Shown in pieces: positions 34,426 through 47,400 of a DNA stretch of 64,000 bases. How positions within the stretch are numbered: the first letter of the stretch is position 1; each line of letters starts with the position of its first letter. A program made the position numbers and the translations under genes. This DNA is from Plantago major. Taxonomy: Eukaryota > Streptophyta > Magnoliopsida > Lamiales > Plantaginaceae. Location of the stretch: assembly GCA_026545765.1 (NCBI GenBank), contig CM048840.1:19472765-19536764 (forward strand), given 5' to 3'. Below the pieces are notes generated by a model, which did no database searches, was not told the origin of the DNA, and saw only the letters and a program-made list of their open reading frames with translations.

Positions 34426-35199
34426 GTTTCTTGATTTGTTCTTGAATTTAGTGTTTCATGTTATATGGCCTTAATTTGTCAACTCTATGGAGTAAAGTTT
34501 AGGTTTTGATTATATCAAAGTCACATCTGTAAGCTAGTTCTTGATTTTAGCTACTTGTGTTATTTATTTGGGTTTTCTGCTAGTTCTGTTTTTATGGTTC
34601 CTTTTGTGTTTTTAGCTTTTCCTGTATGTTTGGAGTTGAAAAAATGTCATCTTGGTGTTAGGGTTAGTAGATCAGTTGTTGAAAGAAGTGATTTTGAGAT
34701 AACAGAGTGATCATAGAATGGGCTGTTGGAGGTTTTGTTTTGATTTGTAAAGAGGTATGGAGTAAACAGTAATCTTGATTTAGGGATTGCAGATCAGTTG
34801 TTGAAAAGAAAGGTGATTTTGAGATCATAGAATGACTTTTGAAGGTTCTGCTTTGATTTGTAAAAGCGGTTATATCTAGTATGTAAACAACCTTGTTGGT
34901 GTAAAGGTGTTTTTCCTATTCATAGGGCTGTCAGGTTTGCTAAAATAGGATTTTAGGGATATTTTTGCATGAGATTATCTGTTTTGATAGTTTTGCTTGA
35001 TCAATTTTTCCTTTTTTTTGTTCTTAGATCTGATTGTATGGTTTTTCAAGGATTCGCTGTGTCGTTATGTGATTTGTGTATCTCATTAATTGATCAAGGG
35101 ATAACCCTCGTGCATTTATAGGGTTATCCCGTTTAGTCAACGGTTAGAAGCGAACCTAATCATAAGTTATTTAACAGGTGTGTAGTGAGCTAATTGGGA

Positions 35200-36963
35200 A
35201 TGTTTGAGGAAATGGGATTCTGTGATAATCTTGATTTCCTCTCTGCTCCTCTGGGACCGATGGAAATTCCTCCTGGTGTTGAACTGGAGGTCCAGGTCGA
35301 TGAGGACTGCAGTGACGATGATATGGATGTTGATGAGCTAGAAAGGCGTATGTGGAGAGACAGGATGCTGTTGAGGCGGCTCAAGGAGCAGAAGAAGGGT
35401 AAAGTTGGAACTGATGATGGCATAAAGCAGCGTCAGTCCCAGGAGCAAGCTCGGAGGAAGAAAATGTCTCGAGCACAAGATGGCATCTTGAAGTACATGC
35501 TAAAGATGATGGAAGTATGCAAAGCTCAAGGTTTTGTCTATGGAATCATTCCTGAGAAAGGCAAACCTGTCACTGGAGCTTCTGACAATCTTCGTGCTTG
35601 GTGGAAAGAAAAGGTCCGTTTTGACCGGAATGGGCCAGCTGCAATCTCCAAGTATCAAGCAGAGCATTTGGTTCCCGGTAAAACCGAGGAGTCAGTTACT
35701 GATGGCTCCACTCCTCATACTCTTCATGAGTTGCAAGACACAACTCTTGGGTCTCTGCTGTCAGCTCTGATGCAACACTGTGATCCACCTCAGAGACGGT
35801 TCCCATTGGAAAAGGGGGTCCCACCTCCATGGTGGCCAACCGGGGAGGAAGAATGGTGGCTAGAAATGAAGATACCAAAAGATCAAGGACCACCTCCATA
35901 TAAAAAGCCCCATGATTTGAAGAAAGCATGGAAAGTTTGTGTCTTGACAGCTGTGATCAAACACATGTCCCCTGACATTGCCAAGATACGGAAATTTGTC
36001 CGCCAGTCTAAATGCCTTCAGGATAAGATGACGGCCAAGGAAAGTGCAACTTGGCTTGCTATTATTAATCAAGAAGAGGCTTTGGTTAGGAAACTATATC
36101 CAGATTGCTCTTTTCCAGCATCCTCGGGCGGTGGGAGTGGACCTGTTTTTATCAGTGATGCGAGTGACTTCGATGTTGAGGGTGCAGAGGATGATGTGAA
36201 TGCTGATGTGGAATGTAAGCCTCGGAATGGAAATTTCGGCACCTTTGGCATGTCGGATGGTACTGAGGGGCAACCATTACTTCCTGTCAAGGGAGAGGTT
36301 TTCGAGGTCTTCTCGGATTTTATCGCGAAAAGGAAGCAGGTTTCGCATGAAGAGCCAGCAGACCAGAAGATATATACATGTGAGTTTCCCCAGTGCCCAC
36401 ATAGTGATTACCGTATGGGATTCAATGACCGGGAGTGGAGAAACAATCACCAGAACAATTGCCAGTTCCGTTTCACTACTACAGACAGTTATCAGATGAA
36501 TATTGAGAAACCAGCTCTATCCCCTGTGCCTGCCATAGAGATGAATGCTCCTGCTTTGCCTGTGAACACTGCTCCAGCTTCTGTAGATGTTACTGGTATT
36601 CTGATTCCAGAAGATGGCCAGAAAATGATTGCTGATCTCTTCTCGTCCTATGATAATAATCCCCAGAGTAACAATGACTTCAGTTCGGGGAATTTCAACT
36701 TTCTGGAAGTGCAGGATCCGCAGCTGCCATCCGGCATACAGCTTCAGCAACTGAACAACAATGTGCCATTGAACAACTCTGTTTTCCAATCAACAGAGTT
36801 CCAGTACAATCAACCCAAGGCTCCTTACAACTCACCATTCAACGGTAACATGGGCGAAGGTCTTGCTGACTTCAGATTCGGTTCGCCATTCAACTTTCCT
36901 CCAGTCGATAATTACCCTATCGATTCATTGTCAAAGCAAGATGCATCTTTATGGTACCTCTGA
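35200..36963 (+). CDS. EIL1/EIN3-like: EIN3/EIL-family ethylene transcription factor
   Basis: Master transcription factor of ethylene response, stabilised in the nucleus when EBF F-box proteins are inhibited. A single coding exon gives 587 aa, a little shorter than Arabidopsis EIN3 (628 aa). ATG 35200 starts [17 protein letters not shown], the usual opening; the two preceding codons in frame (TTG GGA) are non-coding. An acidic stretch ([19 protein letters not shown]) is followed by basic segments ([23 protein letters not shown]). The DNA-binding domain at about 80-300 has [71 protein letters not shown] and ARIRKF-like [16 protein letters not shown]. The C-terminus is Asn/Gln-rich. No disruption is seen. 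Confidence 0.95.
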   Translation: MFEEMGFCDNLDFLSAPLGPMEIPPGVELEVQVDEDCSDDDMDVDELERRMWRDRMLLRRLKEQKKGKVGTDDGIKQRQSQEQARRKKMSRAQDGILKYMLKMMEVCKAQGFVYGIIPEKGKPVTGASDNLRAWWKEKVRFDRNGPAAISKYQAEHLVPGKTEESVTDGSTPHTLHELQDTTLGSLLSALMQHCDPPQRRFPLEKGVPPPWWPTGEEEWWLEMKIPKDQGPPPYKKPHDLKKAWKVCVLTAVIKHMSPDIAKIRKFVRQSKCLQDKMTAKESATWLAIINQEEALVRKLYPDCSFPASSGGGSGPVFISDASDFDVEGAEDDVNADVECKPRNGNFGTFGMSDGTEGQPLLPVKGEVFEVFSDFIAKRKQVSHEEPADQKIYTCEFPQCPHSDYRMGFNDREWRNNHQNNCQFRFTTTDSYQMNIEKPALSPVPAIEMNAPALPVNTAPASVDVTGILIPEDGQKMIADLFSSYDNNPQSNNDFSSGNFNFLEVQDPQLPSGIQLQQLNNNVPLNNSVFQSTEFQYNQPKAPYNSPFNGNMGEGLADFRFGSPFNFPPVDNYPIDSLSKQDASLWYL

Positions 36964-37579
36964 AGCCGGTTCAGCCATCCCCGTGTGAAGTGTTCTCAGT
37001 AGGTGGGGGCTAGTTCGGTTAACTATCTTGATTTAGTAACCATGTGCCATAGTAGAGGAATAATACTTACTATATCTCTGTGACTTTGTGTAGATTCAAG
37101 TATATCTGTTCAAGGAGTTTCTTTTGACTGTTATTGTTGGGTGGTAGTGATCTTTGTAGGATCCTCCCCACTCTTATTATTGTGATGTTGTGGCTTTGAA
37201 ACTTTGGAGACTTAATGTTTGTGGAATATATGCAAAGGCTTTGCTATGTTTTGCTATATTGTTTTCTCCATTTCTATCTTACAAGTTTGCAGGCATCAAG
37301 TTTTCAGTGTTACTTTCTGTCTTACTGCCCTGTAGCTAGTGAAAGAAGTTTTAATATTGTACTATGGTCTATGGAACTGGATCCATTTATCAGTACTGTA
37401 CTATGGAAATGGATCCATAAAGATGCTCAGTACTGCACTATAAAGGCACTGAGTCATCATCTCATTGAGGTACTTAATTTGTGCACTATTGGAGTAACCT
37501 TATAGAGTATGTCTCAGTGTTCTTTGAAATTGCTCACTTGGGCATTATTATAGGTTTAACAGTGTTACCATACGAAATC
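36964..37579. other. 3' flank of the EIN3-type gene
   Basis: Probable 3' UTR to about 37250. At 37375-37442 a short direct repeat occurs (GGATCCAT, then AGTACTG and ACTAT, twice). No gene is seen. Confidence 0.45.
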
Positions 37580-37855
37580 TTGTCAAATCTTCGCGATGCA
37601 ACTAGTGAAGTTTGTGTCTGGCATCTATCTATAGAGGTGCAACTCTGCAAGTCTTTTACCAAATCTTTGTGATGCTGCTACTAAAGCTTGTGTATTCCTA
37701 TTGCACCTATCTCTTTGACAAGCGCAACTTTGTGCAAATCTTCTGCGATGCAACTGGTAAAGTTTGTCTTGCCGTTGCATCTATATCTTTAGCAAGCGCA
37801 AGACTGTGCAAGTCTTTATCAAATCTTTGCGATGCAACTGGTGAAGTTCATGTTG
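37580..37855. repeat. Degenerate tandem repeat, unit about 75-90 bp, three and a half copies
   Basis: Units share CAAATCTTTGCGATGCAACTG, then a GTGAAGTTTGT-like segment, then TTGCATCTATATCTTTAGCAAGCGCAA and TGTGCAAGTCTTT. Copies start near 37583, 37660, 37738 and 37826, the last partial. They differ at many positions, so the array is old. No family is recognised. Confidence 0.75.
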
Positions 37856-38814
37856 AATAAGAGTCACATATTGAAGAAAAGAGCGGATACGAGATCAACT
37901 AGGCTTCTTAATATTGCAAGGCATTGGAGTATGCATACAAATGGGATGAACAAGAGCCAGAAATGGGATCAACTAGGTAAAATGGCAGTTTGGAAGCATC
38001 AATAAATGGTGATATTTGGAAAGTTGAGTAGCCATGATAGTCACAGCACAGGATACATGAACATGCCCATGAATATGGACCAAGTAACTAAATTGATTGA
38101 GACATAAAGCTTGTTAGGGTTTTGTATGATAATTAGAATACTAGTACAAACAAGTGAGGGTTTAAGCACATTAGGGATTAGGTGAGATGGTGATTACAAT
38201 ACAAAGCTTGTGACAAGGTACATTGTAGGCATGTGGATTGTCTTATTGGCCGATAAGACTGGCCTTGGATAATTTTATACTCCTTGTATTGGTTAGGCTA
38301 AAGTCATTAATTATACTAGTATTTTTCTAATTTAGTCCAAGTATGTTGACCTTTGAGACAAACCTAAATGAAACCGTAACTTTTACCACGGATGAAAACA
38401 GGGCATGAAAGGACGATTGTTCCACCCAGATGAAGTCGAAGTACGTACTTCAAATGAAATTAACATAAACTCTGCTCCAAATATATTACTAATCCATTTG
38501 GCATTTGGAGCCAATAAATACATATATAGTAGTATGAATTTAAATACTTTGATGACATGACTGCTATTTCTAGTTACTTTGAGCTTCTAGCATGATTTTG
38601 TTCCTAAAATCTATGTATTGATGAAAATATTTCTCAGGCCTTCACATCACATTTCTTTCATCAAAGTCTAGATATCAGAACTATTAAAAGAAGTATGACA
38701 AAGGTGGACTTGGCATATTCTGAGCATAACACTCTTGCCATTATGAATTATATTAAAGTTTGTTAGTATAAAATACTATGATAATAAAATTTGTAGTTGA
38801 CAAAATAGAAAAAC
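37856..38814. other. Intergenic, no feature seen
   Basis: AT-rich sequence without a recognisable gene or element. Confidence 0.4.
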
Positions 38815-39035
38815 ATCCGTCCCATAGAAGTTGTTCACTTTTCCCATTTTGGACGTCCCGGTAGAGTTGTCCATTTTCATTTCTTTGCCATTTTAGGAAC
38901 AATTATATAATTTTATATCATCCCCTACTCCAAGAAAAGTTCAAAAGTATCTTAAACAATCAAACCAACTACTAATAATGTCATAAAGTAAACCCCACAT
39001 GTACTATATAGAGTTATAATATTACTCTCTTTAAA
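38815..39035. mobile_element. Stowaway-like MITE, related to 32878-33160, one end eroded
   Basis: The left end CATCCGTCCCATAGAAG and interior (ATTTCTTTGCCATTTTAGGA, ATAATTTTATATCATCCCC) match the complement of the MITE at 32878-33160. The right end (ATTACTCTCTTT) is weak. Confidence 0.55.
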
Positions 39036-39258
39036 ACCTGTTCATGAACAATAACGTGGACAGCTTCTCTGGAATAGAGGAGTACTACTATAATCAAATA
39101 CTATGTCTTCGGAATCTTGATAATATTTTGGAATATTTTTATTTTGTTGGTTTGACAAGGAACTGTTTTTTTTTTTTTTTTTTTTTAATTATGTATGTAC
39201 GTAGTGTTTATCATACCACCAAACTAAACATTACATATTTCATTCATTTATAGATGTT

Positions 39259-39466
39259 TGTAATAAAATAATGAAAGAACAAGTATTTAGACTAAAATAT
39301 ATCTTGCGTTTTATTTCATTCATCATACTGAACGACCTTTTATAGGCAAACTTCATCAGACATTTTCTTCATACAATTAATGCATATACTGTGTGATGAA
39401 GAAAAATGGGCATTCATCCAAGGAGGGAAGAACATTTCACCTTAGTAAAATCTGTTCTTTTTCACA
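39259..39466 (-). repeat. Downstream (3') LTR of the Copia element
   Basis: Matches 45419-45626 over its length (for example ATATATCTTGCGTTTTATTTC and AATTAATGCATATACTGTG), and is bounded on its inner side by the polypurine tract. Confidence 0.85.
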
Positions 39467-39623
39467 ACCCCCCCCCCCCCCCCCCCGAATGCCCATCATA
39501 GAGCCTTGCTAGTTATATGCATAGAAAATGTTGCCTCGTTAAAAACCTTGCTAAAGAAAAACCCAGTGGGAAAAAAAAACTTAGCGAAGTACAGCGCGTA
39601 TTCCACTCCCCCTGATGGTTATG

Positions 39624-41022
39624 TTACTTGATTTCCTTCAAATATCGCATGCCAATTGCGTGTCGTAGTTTCTCGAAAGTTGTAGTAGGAAGAGATTTGG
39701 TAAATAAGTCTGCCAAATTTTCACTTGAGCGGATCAGTTGCACATGAATTTTATTCTCCTGTTGTAGTTCATGTGTGAAGAAGAATTTGGGTAGGATATG
39801 TTTTGTCTTGTCACCTTTGATGAAACCTTCCTTACTCAACAACGCAAGCTGCATTATCTTCGTGGATTATAGTCGGGGAGTTTTCCATTGTAGGGAGTCC
39901 ACACATTTGTCGAATGTGGTGCGTGATAGATCTCAGCCAAATGCATTCACGGCTTGCTTCATGGATTGCTAGGAGTTCTGCATGATTAGAAGAGGTAGCA
40001 ACCATTGTTTGTTTTACAGACCGCCAAGAAATAGCCGTACCTCCACAGGTGGACACATAACCTATTTGAGATCGACCATTATGTGGGTCAGACAAATATC
40101 CTACATCTGCATAACCAGTTAATCCCAAGGTAGAGGAGTCGGGATAATACAACCCCATTTCTTTTGTTCCTTGAAGGTATCGCAAGAGGTGTTTTATCCC
40201 GTTCCAATGCCTTTGAGTTGGAGAAGAACTGTATCTTGCTAATAAATTTACAGCAAATGCTATATCTGGTCTTGTATTTGTAGCAAGATACATCAGTGCA
40301 CCAATTGCACTTAGGTATGGCGTTTGGGGGCCTAGAAATTCTTCATCATCGTCACAAGGTCGGAATGGATCGTTCTCGACATTCAATGATCCTACAACCA
40401 TTGGTGTACTCAACGGATGTGCATTTCCCATATTGAATCTTTCCAACACTTTTGTTGTGTATGTGGATTCATGCAGAAAAACACCGCCCTTTAAATGCTC
40501 ATTCTGAAGACCTAAAACAAATTTAATTTTCCCAAGGTCTTTCATTTCAAATTCATTTTTCAATAGGCACACGGCTTTTGATAACTCTCCTGGAGTTCCA
40601 ATAATGTTCAAGTCATCTACATATACAGCGATCGTGACGAACTCAGATCCAGATCTTTTGATAAACACACATGGACATATGGGATCATTTTTGTAACCTT
40701 CTTTAATCAAGAATGTACTCAAACGATTGTACCACATTCGACCGGATTGTTTCAATCCGTATAAAGACTTGTTCAGTTTTATTGAGTACATTTCTCGAGA
40801 TCCATTGTGCGTTTCAGGTATCTCGAATCCATCTGGAATTTTCATGTAAATTTCCTTTTCCAATGAGCCATACAAATAGGCAGTGACCACATCCATTAGA
40901 CGCATTTCCAACTTTTCTCGTACAGCCATGCTTATCAAGTAGCGAAAAGTGATTCCGTATACAACTGGAGAATATGTTTCTTCATAATCAATACCAGGTC
41001 TTTCGGAAAAACCTTGTGCCAC
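39624..41022 (-). pseudogene. Copia pol remnant: reverse transcriptase and RNase H region
   Basis: Clear Copia reverse transcriptase with the catalytic YVDDLNIIG block, followed by the connection region and a Copia RNase H region (NTRPDIAFAVNLLARY, GYADVGYLSDPHNGRSQ). Part of a decayed element. Confidence 0.85.
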
Positions 41023-41168
41023 AAGCCTTGCTTTGTATCTTACAATCTCATTTTTTCCATTCCTTTTTCACACAAAAACCCATTTGTTTCCCACTGGTTT
41101 TACATCCTTTGGTACTTGGATCACATGTCCAAATATCTTCCGCTTCGCAAGAGATTCCAACTATGCGT

Positions 41169-42998
41169 CTATTGCTCTTTCCACTTAGGCCAATCCTCTC
41201 TTTGCTTACACTCATCAACCGAGGTAGGCTCTGAATCTTCATGATTCTTATTTTCTCCCATGATATCAAGAGCTATGTTATAAGCAAATATATTGTCGAT
41301 GTTGATTTCATTTTGGTTCCATCTTTTTCCAGACAAGACATAATTAATCGATATTTCTTCGTTCTCAAGCGCCTGAGGTTCTACTTGAATTTGAACCTTA
41401 TTTATTATGTCAGAGTGCTCTTCTTGAGCTTTTGTGTCCTCTTCTAGACAACTTTCTGTGATTGCTCCTTTTCTTTTTCGAGGATTTTTATCCTTGGAAC
41501 CAAGAGGTCTACCACGCTTCTGGCGTGCGTTAGCCTCATTTTCAGTAGAAGATTGTCCTCTAGGGATATCAATTCTTACTGGAGCATTTGCAGCTGGAAT
41601 ATGGGATTTTGTTACCCTTTTAAGGTCAGTAGATGCATCTGGCAGTTGATTTGCAATAGCTTGCAAATGAATTATGTTTTGAACTTGTTGTTCACATTGT
41701 TTTGTTCGATGATCCAAACTTCTCAATGATGTATCTTCCCATGAGATACTCTTTTCCAGCTGTTTTCTTTCTCCCCCTAATATTGGGAAATTTCTTTCAT
41801 GAAAATGACAGTCGGCAAATTTGACCGTAAATTGATCTCCAGTCAATGGTTCCAAATATCTTATAATACTTGGAGAATCGTACCCAACATATATTCCCAA
41901 TCTCCTTTGGGGTCCCATTTTTGTGCGTTGTGGTGGTGAAATCGGCACATATACCGCACATCCAAATGTTCTTAGATGGGAAATATTTGGTTCCTGACCT
42001 CGAACCATTTGATATGGAGATGTTTGATTATAACTTGATGGCCTGATGCATATAAGCGATGCTGCATGTAATATTGTATGCCCCCATGCCGATGTTGGCA
42101 ACTTTGATTTTATTAACAATGGTCTTGCAATCAATTGAAGACGTTTTATCAAAGATTCGACGAGGCCATTTTGTGTGTGAACATGCGTAATTGGATGTTC
42201 AACATTGATACCAATTGACATGCAATAATCATTAAAGGCTTGTGATGTAAATTCACCAGCATTATCAAGACGAATGTTCTTGATTGTATAATCAGGGAAT
42301 TGTGCTCGCAGTCTTATTATTTGTCCCAATAATTTTGCAAATGCCATATTGCGAGTCGACAATAAACATACATGCGACCATTTAGTCGATGCATCGATTA
42401 GGACCATAAAGTACCTAAATGGTCCACATGGTGGATGTATTGGTCCGCATATATCTCCCTGAATTCTTTCCAAGAATACGGGATTTTCAGATTGAACTTT
42501 GCTTGGTGATGGCCTTGTAATCAATTTTCCTTGAGAATAAGCCGTACATGCTAATTCATGGGTTTGTAATATTTTCTTTGTTTTTAAAGGATGTCCACAT
42601 GAATTCTCAATAATTTTACGCATCATTGTTGTACCGGGATGGCCCAACCGGTCATGCCAAACATTGAAGTCAGTAGTAATCCCTTGGTTTACTACTGCAT
42701 AAACTTCCGCCTTTCTTATCATTGTATAATACAGGCCGGGGTGTAATACGGGTAATTTTTCCAATATGTTTTTCTTACCCGATTGAGAAGTTGTAACATA
42801 CAAGTATTCTTTTCCCTTCTCATTCATTGTCTCAATGTGATAACCGTTCGATCGAATATCTTTAAAACTCAATAGATTTCTTTGAGACTTTGAGGAATAT
42901 AATGCCACCTCAATTTTCAACTTTGTTCCTTTAGGTAACAAAATATTGGCTTTTCCGTAGCCTTCAATGATCTTTGATTTTCCGGAGATTGTATACAC
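41169..42998 (-). pseudogene. Copia pol remnant: integrase region
   Basis: Has the HHCC zinc-binding start (WHDRLGHPG), the integrase core (GDICGPIHPPCGPFRYF, DASTKWSHVCLL, LDNAGEFTS) and the downstream Copia region rich in charged residues (RQKRGRPLGSKDKNPRKRK). Part of a decayed element. Confidence 0.85.
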
Positions 42999-43348
42999 AT
43001 CAGTTTATCCCAATACCAAGTTGGAGAAATATTTTGCATTATTCAATATGGTGTGAGTGATAGCACTATCTGCCAGGCATGTCTCTCCTTTAATGCTTGT
43101 GATTGTCATTCAAATATGTTGTTTTTCTATATGCAAGAGAAAACATAAGTAAGATTATACATAAAAACTTGATTTATTTAAAAATACGATATATTGTTTA
43201 CAGAAAAGCAATACATTATCTTACATTGATAAGCACACAAAAGTAAATAAAATACATCAAACAAGTATTTTACAAATCAACCACACAACCATAATAAAGT
43301 AGATGCATTACACCATGCAAATATTAATCGTTCAATGCATGTTCGAGT

Positions 43349-44583
43349 TCATGTTCTTTCTGCAATCAGAAACTCAGTTCTTTCATCGAATTCATCATCT
43401 GTTTCGATAATATTTGTCTCCACATTGGTCTTTCCTTTGAGGGATGCTTTGTACCTGTCAACCCTTTGTTGTGAGCTGTGACACACCTTCGCAAAATGCC
43501 TAGCGTCTCCACAACGGTAACAAATGTTGCTCTCGTTATTATCGGGCTCATATTTATAAGCATTTATGGAATTATTTTGACCACGATAGTTGTTTTGATT
43601 GTTACCACGGTAACGTTTCATTCCACGGCCACGTGTTTGGCCAAAATTTCCACGACTACGACCATTTCCTCCACGCCCACGGCCTCCACGCCAGTTATTA
43701 TGACCACCACGTTTATTTCCACGGCTTTTGTTATGACCATTATTTGGTACATAACTATTATATGAAGCCGGATTTATATCATGCGGGGTATTAGAGTTGG
43801 TATTATTTATTTCTGGGCGTGGGGCGGAGCCTGTTGGGCGCATCTGGTGGCTTTTTAGGAGCAACTCATTATTCTTTTCAGCTACCAACAAGTGGGTGAG
43901 CAATTGTGAGTATTTCGTAAACCCTTGGTTACGATAACTCTGCATCAATATCATGTTTGCTGAGGGCATTGTTTGATATGTCTTTTCGAGCATATCATAT
44001 TCAGACACTTTCTCCCCACACAATAAAAGGCGAGATGTGATATTGTACATTGATGAGTTGTACTCATTTACACGTTTGAAATCTTGCAATCTCAAGTTTA
44101 GCCATTCAAACCTTAGTTTCCAAAAAAAGGATGAGCCCCCGGATCTATTTTTTTTATAGAAAGTTTGAATGAAGAATAGTATTACTTAAATTCGAAGTTC
44201 GTAGTTACTTCGACCGGATGAATCCTATCAATGGAAATCTATGTAGCTTCAACATCTTTGGGTCCGAGGGTGTAGCTGGGGCACATATTATGTTCTGCTG
44301 GAAGTGTCACATCCTTCTGATGGTCATACATTTCCTTCAAATTTGTCCACAACTCAAGTGGATCTTTGCCCATAAGGTATTTCGTTTTCAGACCATCATG
44401 AATATGATGCCTTAAAAATATTATGGCTTTTGCCTTATCCTGTTCGGTTATTGCATTATTCTCCTTGATAGCATCACCGAGTCCCATGCTATTTAAGTGG
44501 AACTCGGCATCAAGCAGCCAGCTTAAATAGTTTTCTCCAGATATATCCAATGCATCAAAATGCAATTTCGTGATGTTCGACAT
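43349..44583 (-). pseudogene. Copia gag remnant
   Basis: A UBN2-type gag region (LDISGENYLSWLLDAEFHL, DGLKTKYLMGKDPLELW) is followed by an Arg/Gly/Asn-rich segment and a CCHC zinc knuckle (CYRCGDARHFAKVCH). Part of a decayed element. Confidence 0.8.
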
Positions 44584-44649
44584 GTTGAAAATCTATAAAT
44601 ACAAACATGTTAGAAAATATAAAAACATAAGATGAAATAAAATCGAACT

Positions 44650-44715
44650 TCGCCCAGTGGCTCAGATGTATAATGACCATTAGATTGTGCGAGTTCGATA
44701 CCTGTCGGGAACCAT
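44650..44715 (+). repeat. tRNA-like segment in the Copia leader (possible SINE scrap)
   Basis: GTGGCTCAGATGT resembles a pol III A box, and GAGTTCGATACC, about 37 bases further on, resembles a B box. No A-rich tail or target duplication was found, so it may be a SINE head fragment or chance. Confidence 0.3.
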
Positions 44716-45418
44716 TTTATTAAGTCATAAATTTAACACATATTTTATTAAGTCATGAAATTACCATTATGTCCTTCGGCACTGTTCCAACGGTAATAAA
44801 CGGCCACTCTTCCAAAATTTACTCTATAAATACTCCAACATTTCTTCATAAAACTCACACCATTCTCATATTAATCCCTTTTACAATATGTCTAATCTCT
44901 TTTTCTACATCGTTTCCGTTTGTGTTGCTTTCGTTGTTGTTTTACCGTTCGTCGTGGAAATGCCCGATTAGCCCATATATCATCCTATATACGTAACGTT
45001 GTGTTTTTATATGATTATGTTGTATGTTTGTGCCCTCATCATTCATAATAATGCTCAAGTGTAATAGTATTTCAGTTATGGTATGAATAAAATTTTTTAA
45101 TTTAACTGTCGTGTCAATTATATCAAATTTTTAATTTCATGTTTATCTTTAAATCAAAACTTCGTGATAGTTTGTATAACAACGTATAATTACAAAGTAA
45201 TCGGTGTAAATAGAAATACTTAAATTCATAATTTGTGACATACGCAAAACATTTTCTTTAGTAAGTTAACTGGTTATTAAATGTTAAATTTATCAGCATA
45301 ACATATAATATAATAGTTTAAGTATTTTATTTAGTATATACTGACTGAAAGATAAATGTACCTTCTCTTAGAATTTTCTTCCGGTTAGAATTGATTTAGA
45401 GCAGCTTGTGCTGATAAC

Positions 45419-45626
45419 GTATAATAAAACAATGAAAGAACAAGTATTTAGACTGAAATATATCTTGCGTTTTATTTCATTCATCATACTGAACGGCCTT
45501 TTATAGGCAAACTTCATCAGACATTTTCTTCATACAATTAATGCATATACTGTGTGAGGAAGAAAAATGGGCATTCACCCAAGGAGGAAAGAACATTTCA
45601 CCTTAGTAAAATCTGTTGTTTTCACA
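45419..45626 (-). repeat. Upstream (5') LTR of the Copia element
   Basis: About 96 percent identical by eye to 39259-39466. The primer-binding-site position lies on its low-coordinate side, consistent with minus-strand orientation. Confidence 0.85.
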
Positions 45627-46440
45627 ACAATGTCAATATTTATTTTTAAGCATATTTTATACCAATATACATTCATTCATGGGCTGGGCTGGGCCTAAGC
45701 TGATACATACAAGTCAAATTAGAGACAGGCCTAAAGGTCGGCTTCGATTTGAACTTTATTTTATATTCAAATTTTGCATATTTTTCCTTTTAAACCTGTT
45801 ATCCATAATGTCTTTTTCAAATTCTATGTTTGAAGTTTGAATTTTCACAATATTCAAGAATTGTAAAAGCAAGGATTTTACTAAACAATAAAAAATTTGT
45901 ATTCATCGCACTCAGGTGTATGACACACTCTCCTTTATACTAGTTACGATATGATTTTTCTATTGTTCAGTAAACTCAAGTATTTCATCAGATTTGCTCG
46001 TGAATTTTGACATTCAGGTCACAAAATGTTCTCCATTATGATTAGAAGTATTATCTCAACATATTGTAGATTGTAGTAAGTGTATTTGTTGAGTGCTAGT
46101 AATATAAATGATTGTATAAATGTATGATGTAGTATTAGGGGTAAGTGGGTAACTACCAAAACATAAGTAATCATAATTCATTATTAAGTTGTACTGCTAC
46201 CAATTTAATCCACAAGTAAAAGTAGGAAGAAACAGGCGATTGATTAAGCTAGATCCTTAAATTCTTGGTCGACTTAGTGACGAATGATATGGAAGTTGAA
46301 AGCAAAGTACCAAATAATCAGTCAATCACTCCAAAAAATAACTTTTTGTTAGTGTTTTGGGATACTTAGAATACAAGTATGGAACTTTTAGACACAATTA
46401 GAATTGCTTTCCTTTAAGTATTATTTACCCCACTACTAGC
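45627..46440. other. Intergenic, no feature seen
   Basis: AT-rich; no gene recognised. Confidence 0.4.
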
Positions 46441-47400
46441 ATATAATTGGATAACAGCGAATCGCTTCCAGGATACAAAGAAGCCCAGATTAATCTGTAT
46501 GTTTAACTACATATTGTACAAACGGAATTAAACTCAAGAACTGAAATAAGCAGTAAAAGAAATGCTACAGAAACAATTACTGCAGATATTGTTTCCGTAG
46601 CACAAGGGAGAGATAGAATTTTCTGGTGTGTCTTCAATCTGAGACTAGTCCTCTTATTTATAGATGTCAAAGGTCATGTCTGAAGAGACACAACCCTCCA
46701 GAAAATCTGGATAAGAACAGATGCAATGGATCATGATTAAATCATATCCATTGAATCACACCTTTTTCAAATCTATGGTCATGATTAAATGATTGTTCCA
46801 GAAAATCTGGATAAGAACAGATACAATGGATCAGGATTAAATCCTATCCATTGGATCACACTTTTTCAAATCAATGGTCATGATTAAATGATTGTCCAGA
46901 TTAAATCGGGTTAAACCTGACTGCAGGATTATTCTCCAGATTAAATCCTGACCGTACAGATACAATGGATCAGGATTAAATCCTATCCATTGGATCACAC
47001 CTTTTCAAATCAATGGTCATGATTAAATGATTGTCCAGATTAAATCGGGTTAAACCTGACTGCAGGATTATTCTCCAGATTAAATTCTGACCGTACAAAT
47101 TTTAAACAAAATCAACGGCCGAGATTGATGCAAGTGTGCCTAATAAAAGTGCCACGTGTGCCCGTGGCACGGGCGCGCACGTGTGGCCCTGCCAAGTGCA
47201 CCTACTTAATGATTAGTTTACACATCATTAATGCACTTTTATAAATAAACTAAAATTTCCGCACTTATTTTTCCCATGTGGGACAAAGTGCATTAGTTTA
47301 TTTATTACTTCACAATTTTCATATGGGACAAAAATTAATAGTTTATATTACTTCACACTTACCAAAGCTCATCATTCATTTACAATGTGGGGACATTGAT
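46440..47400 (-). mobile_element. LTR-like region upstream of CCaMK (solo LTR candidate)
   Basis: On the minus strand the block holds CCCACATGGGAAAAATAAG-type sequence common near the start of plant LTRs, then internal tandem repeats, then a TATA-like TCTATAAATAAGAGG (plus positions about 46650-46664). The right end would be near 47400 (AATGTGGGGACA). Left boundary and target duplication were not found, so this is tentative. A GC-rich island with G-box cores (CCACGTGTGCCCGTGGCAC, 47152-47170) lies inside. Confidence 0.4.
46818..47095. repeat. Two near-identical 139-bp tandem repeats, with an older partial copy before them
   Basis: Unit 1 is 46818-46956 and unit 2 is 46957-47095, both running from CAGATACAATGGATCAGG to TTCTGACCGTA-type ends, with only a few differences. 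A related, more diverged unit of about 101 bp precedes them (46698-46798). Each carries GGATCAGGATTAAATCCTATCC, an imperfect palindrome. Confidence 0.88.

Larger units (their letters stand above)
39259..45626 (-). mobile_element. Copia-superfamily LTR retrotransposon, decayed, with both LTRs
   Basis: Fossil Copia element on the minus strand, about 6.4 kb. Two short LTRs (39259-39466 and 45419-45626, about 208 bp) flank gag, integrase, reverse transcriptase and RNase H regions in Copia order. A G-rich polypurine tract (plus-strand C run 39468-39486) adjoins the inner side of the downstream LTR. The sequence just inside the upstream LTR (TTATCAGCACAAGCTGC on the minus strand) is in primer-binding-site position. 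The LTRs differ at roughly 8 of about 205 positions, which suggests an insertion one to two million years ago under a typical plant rate. The coding part has several breaks, so it looks inactive. A clean 5-bp target duplication was not found. Confidence 0.9.
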
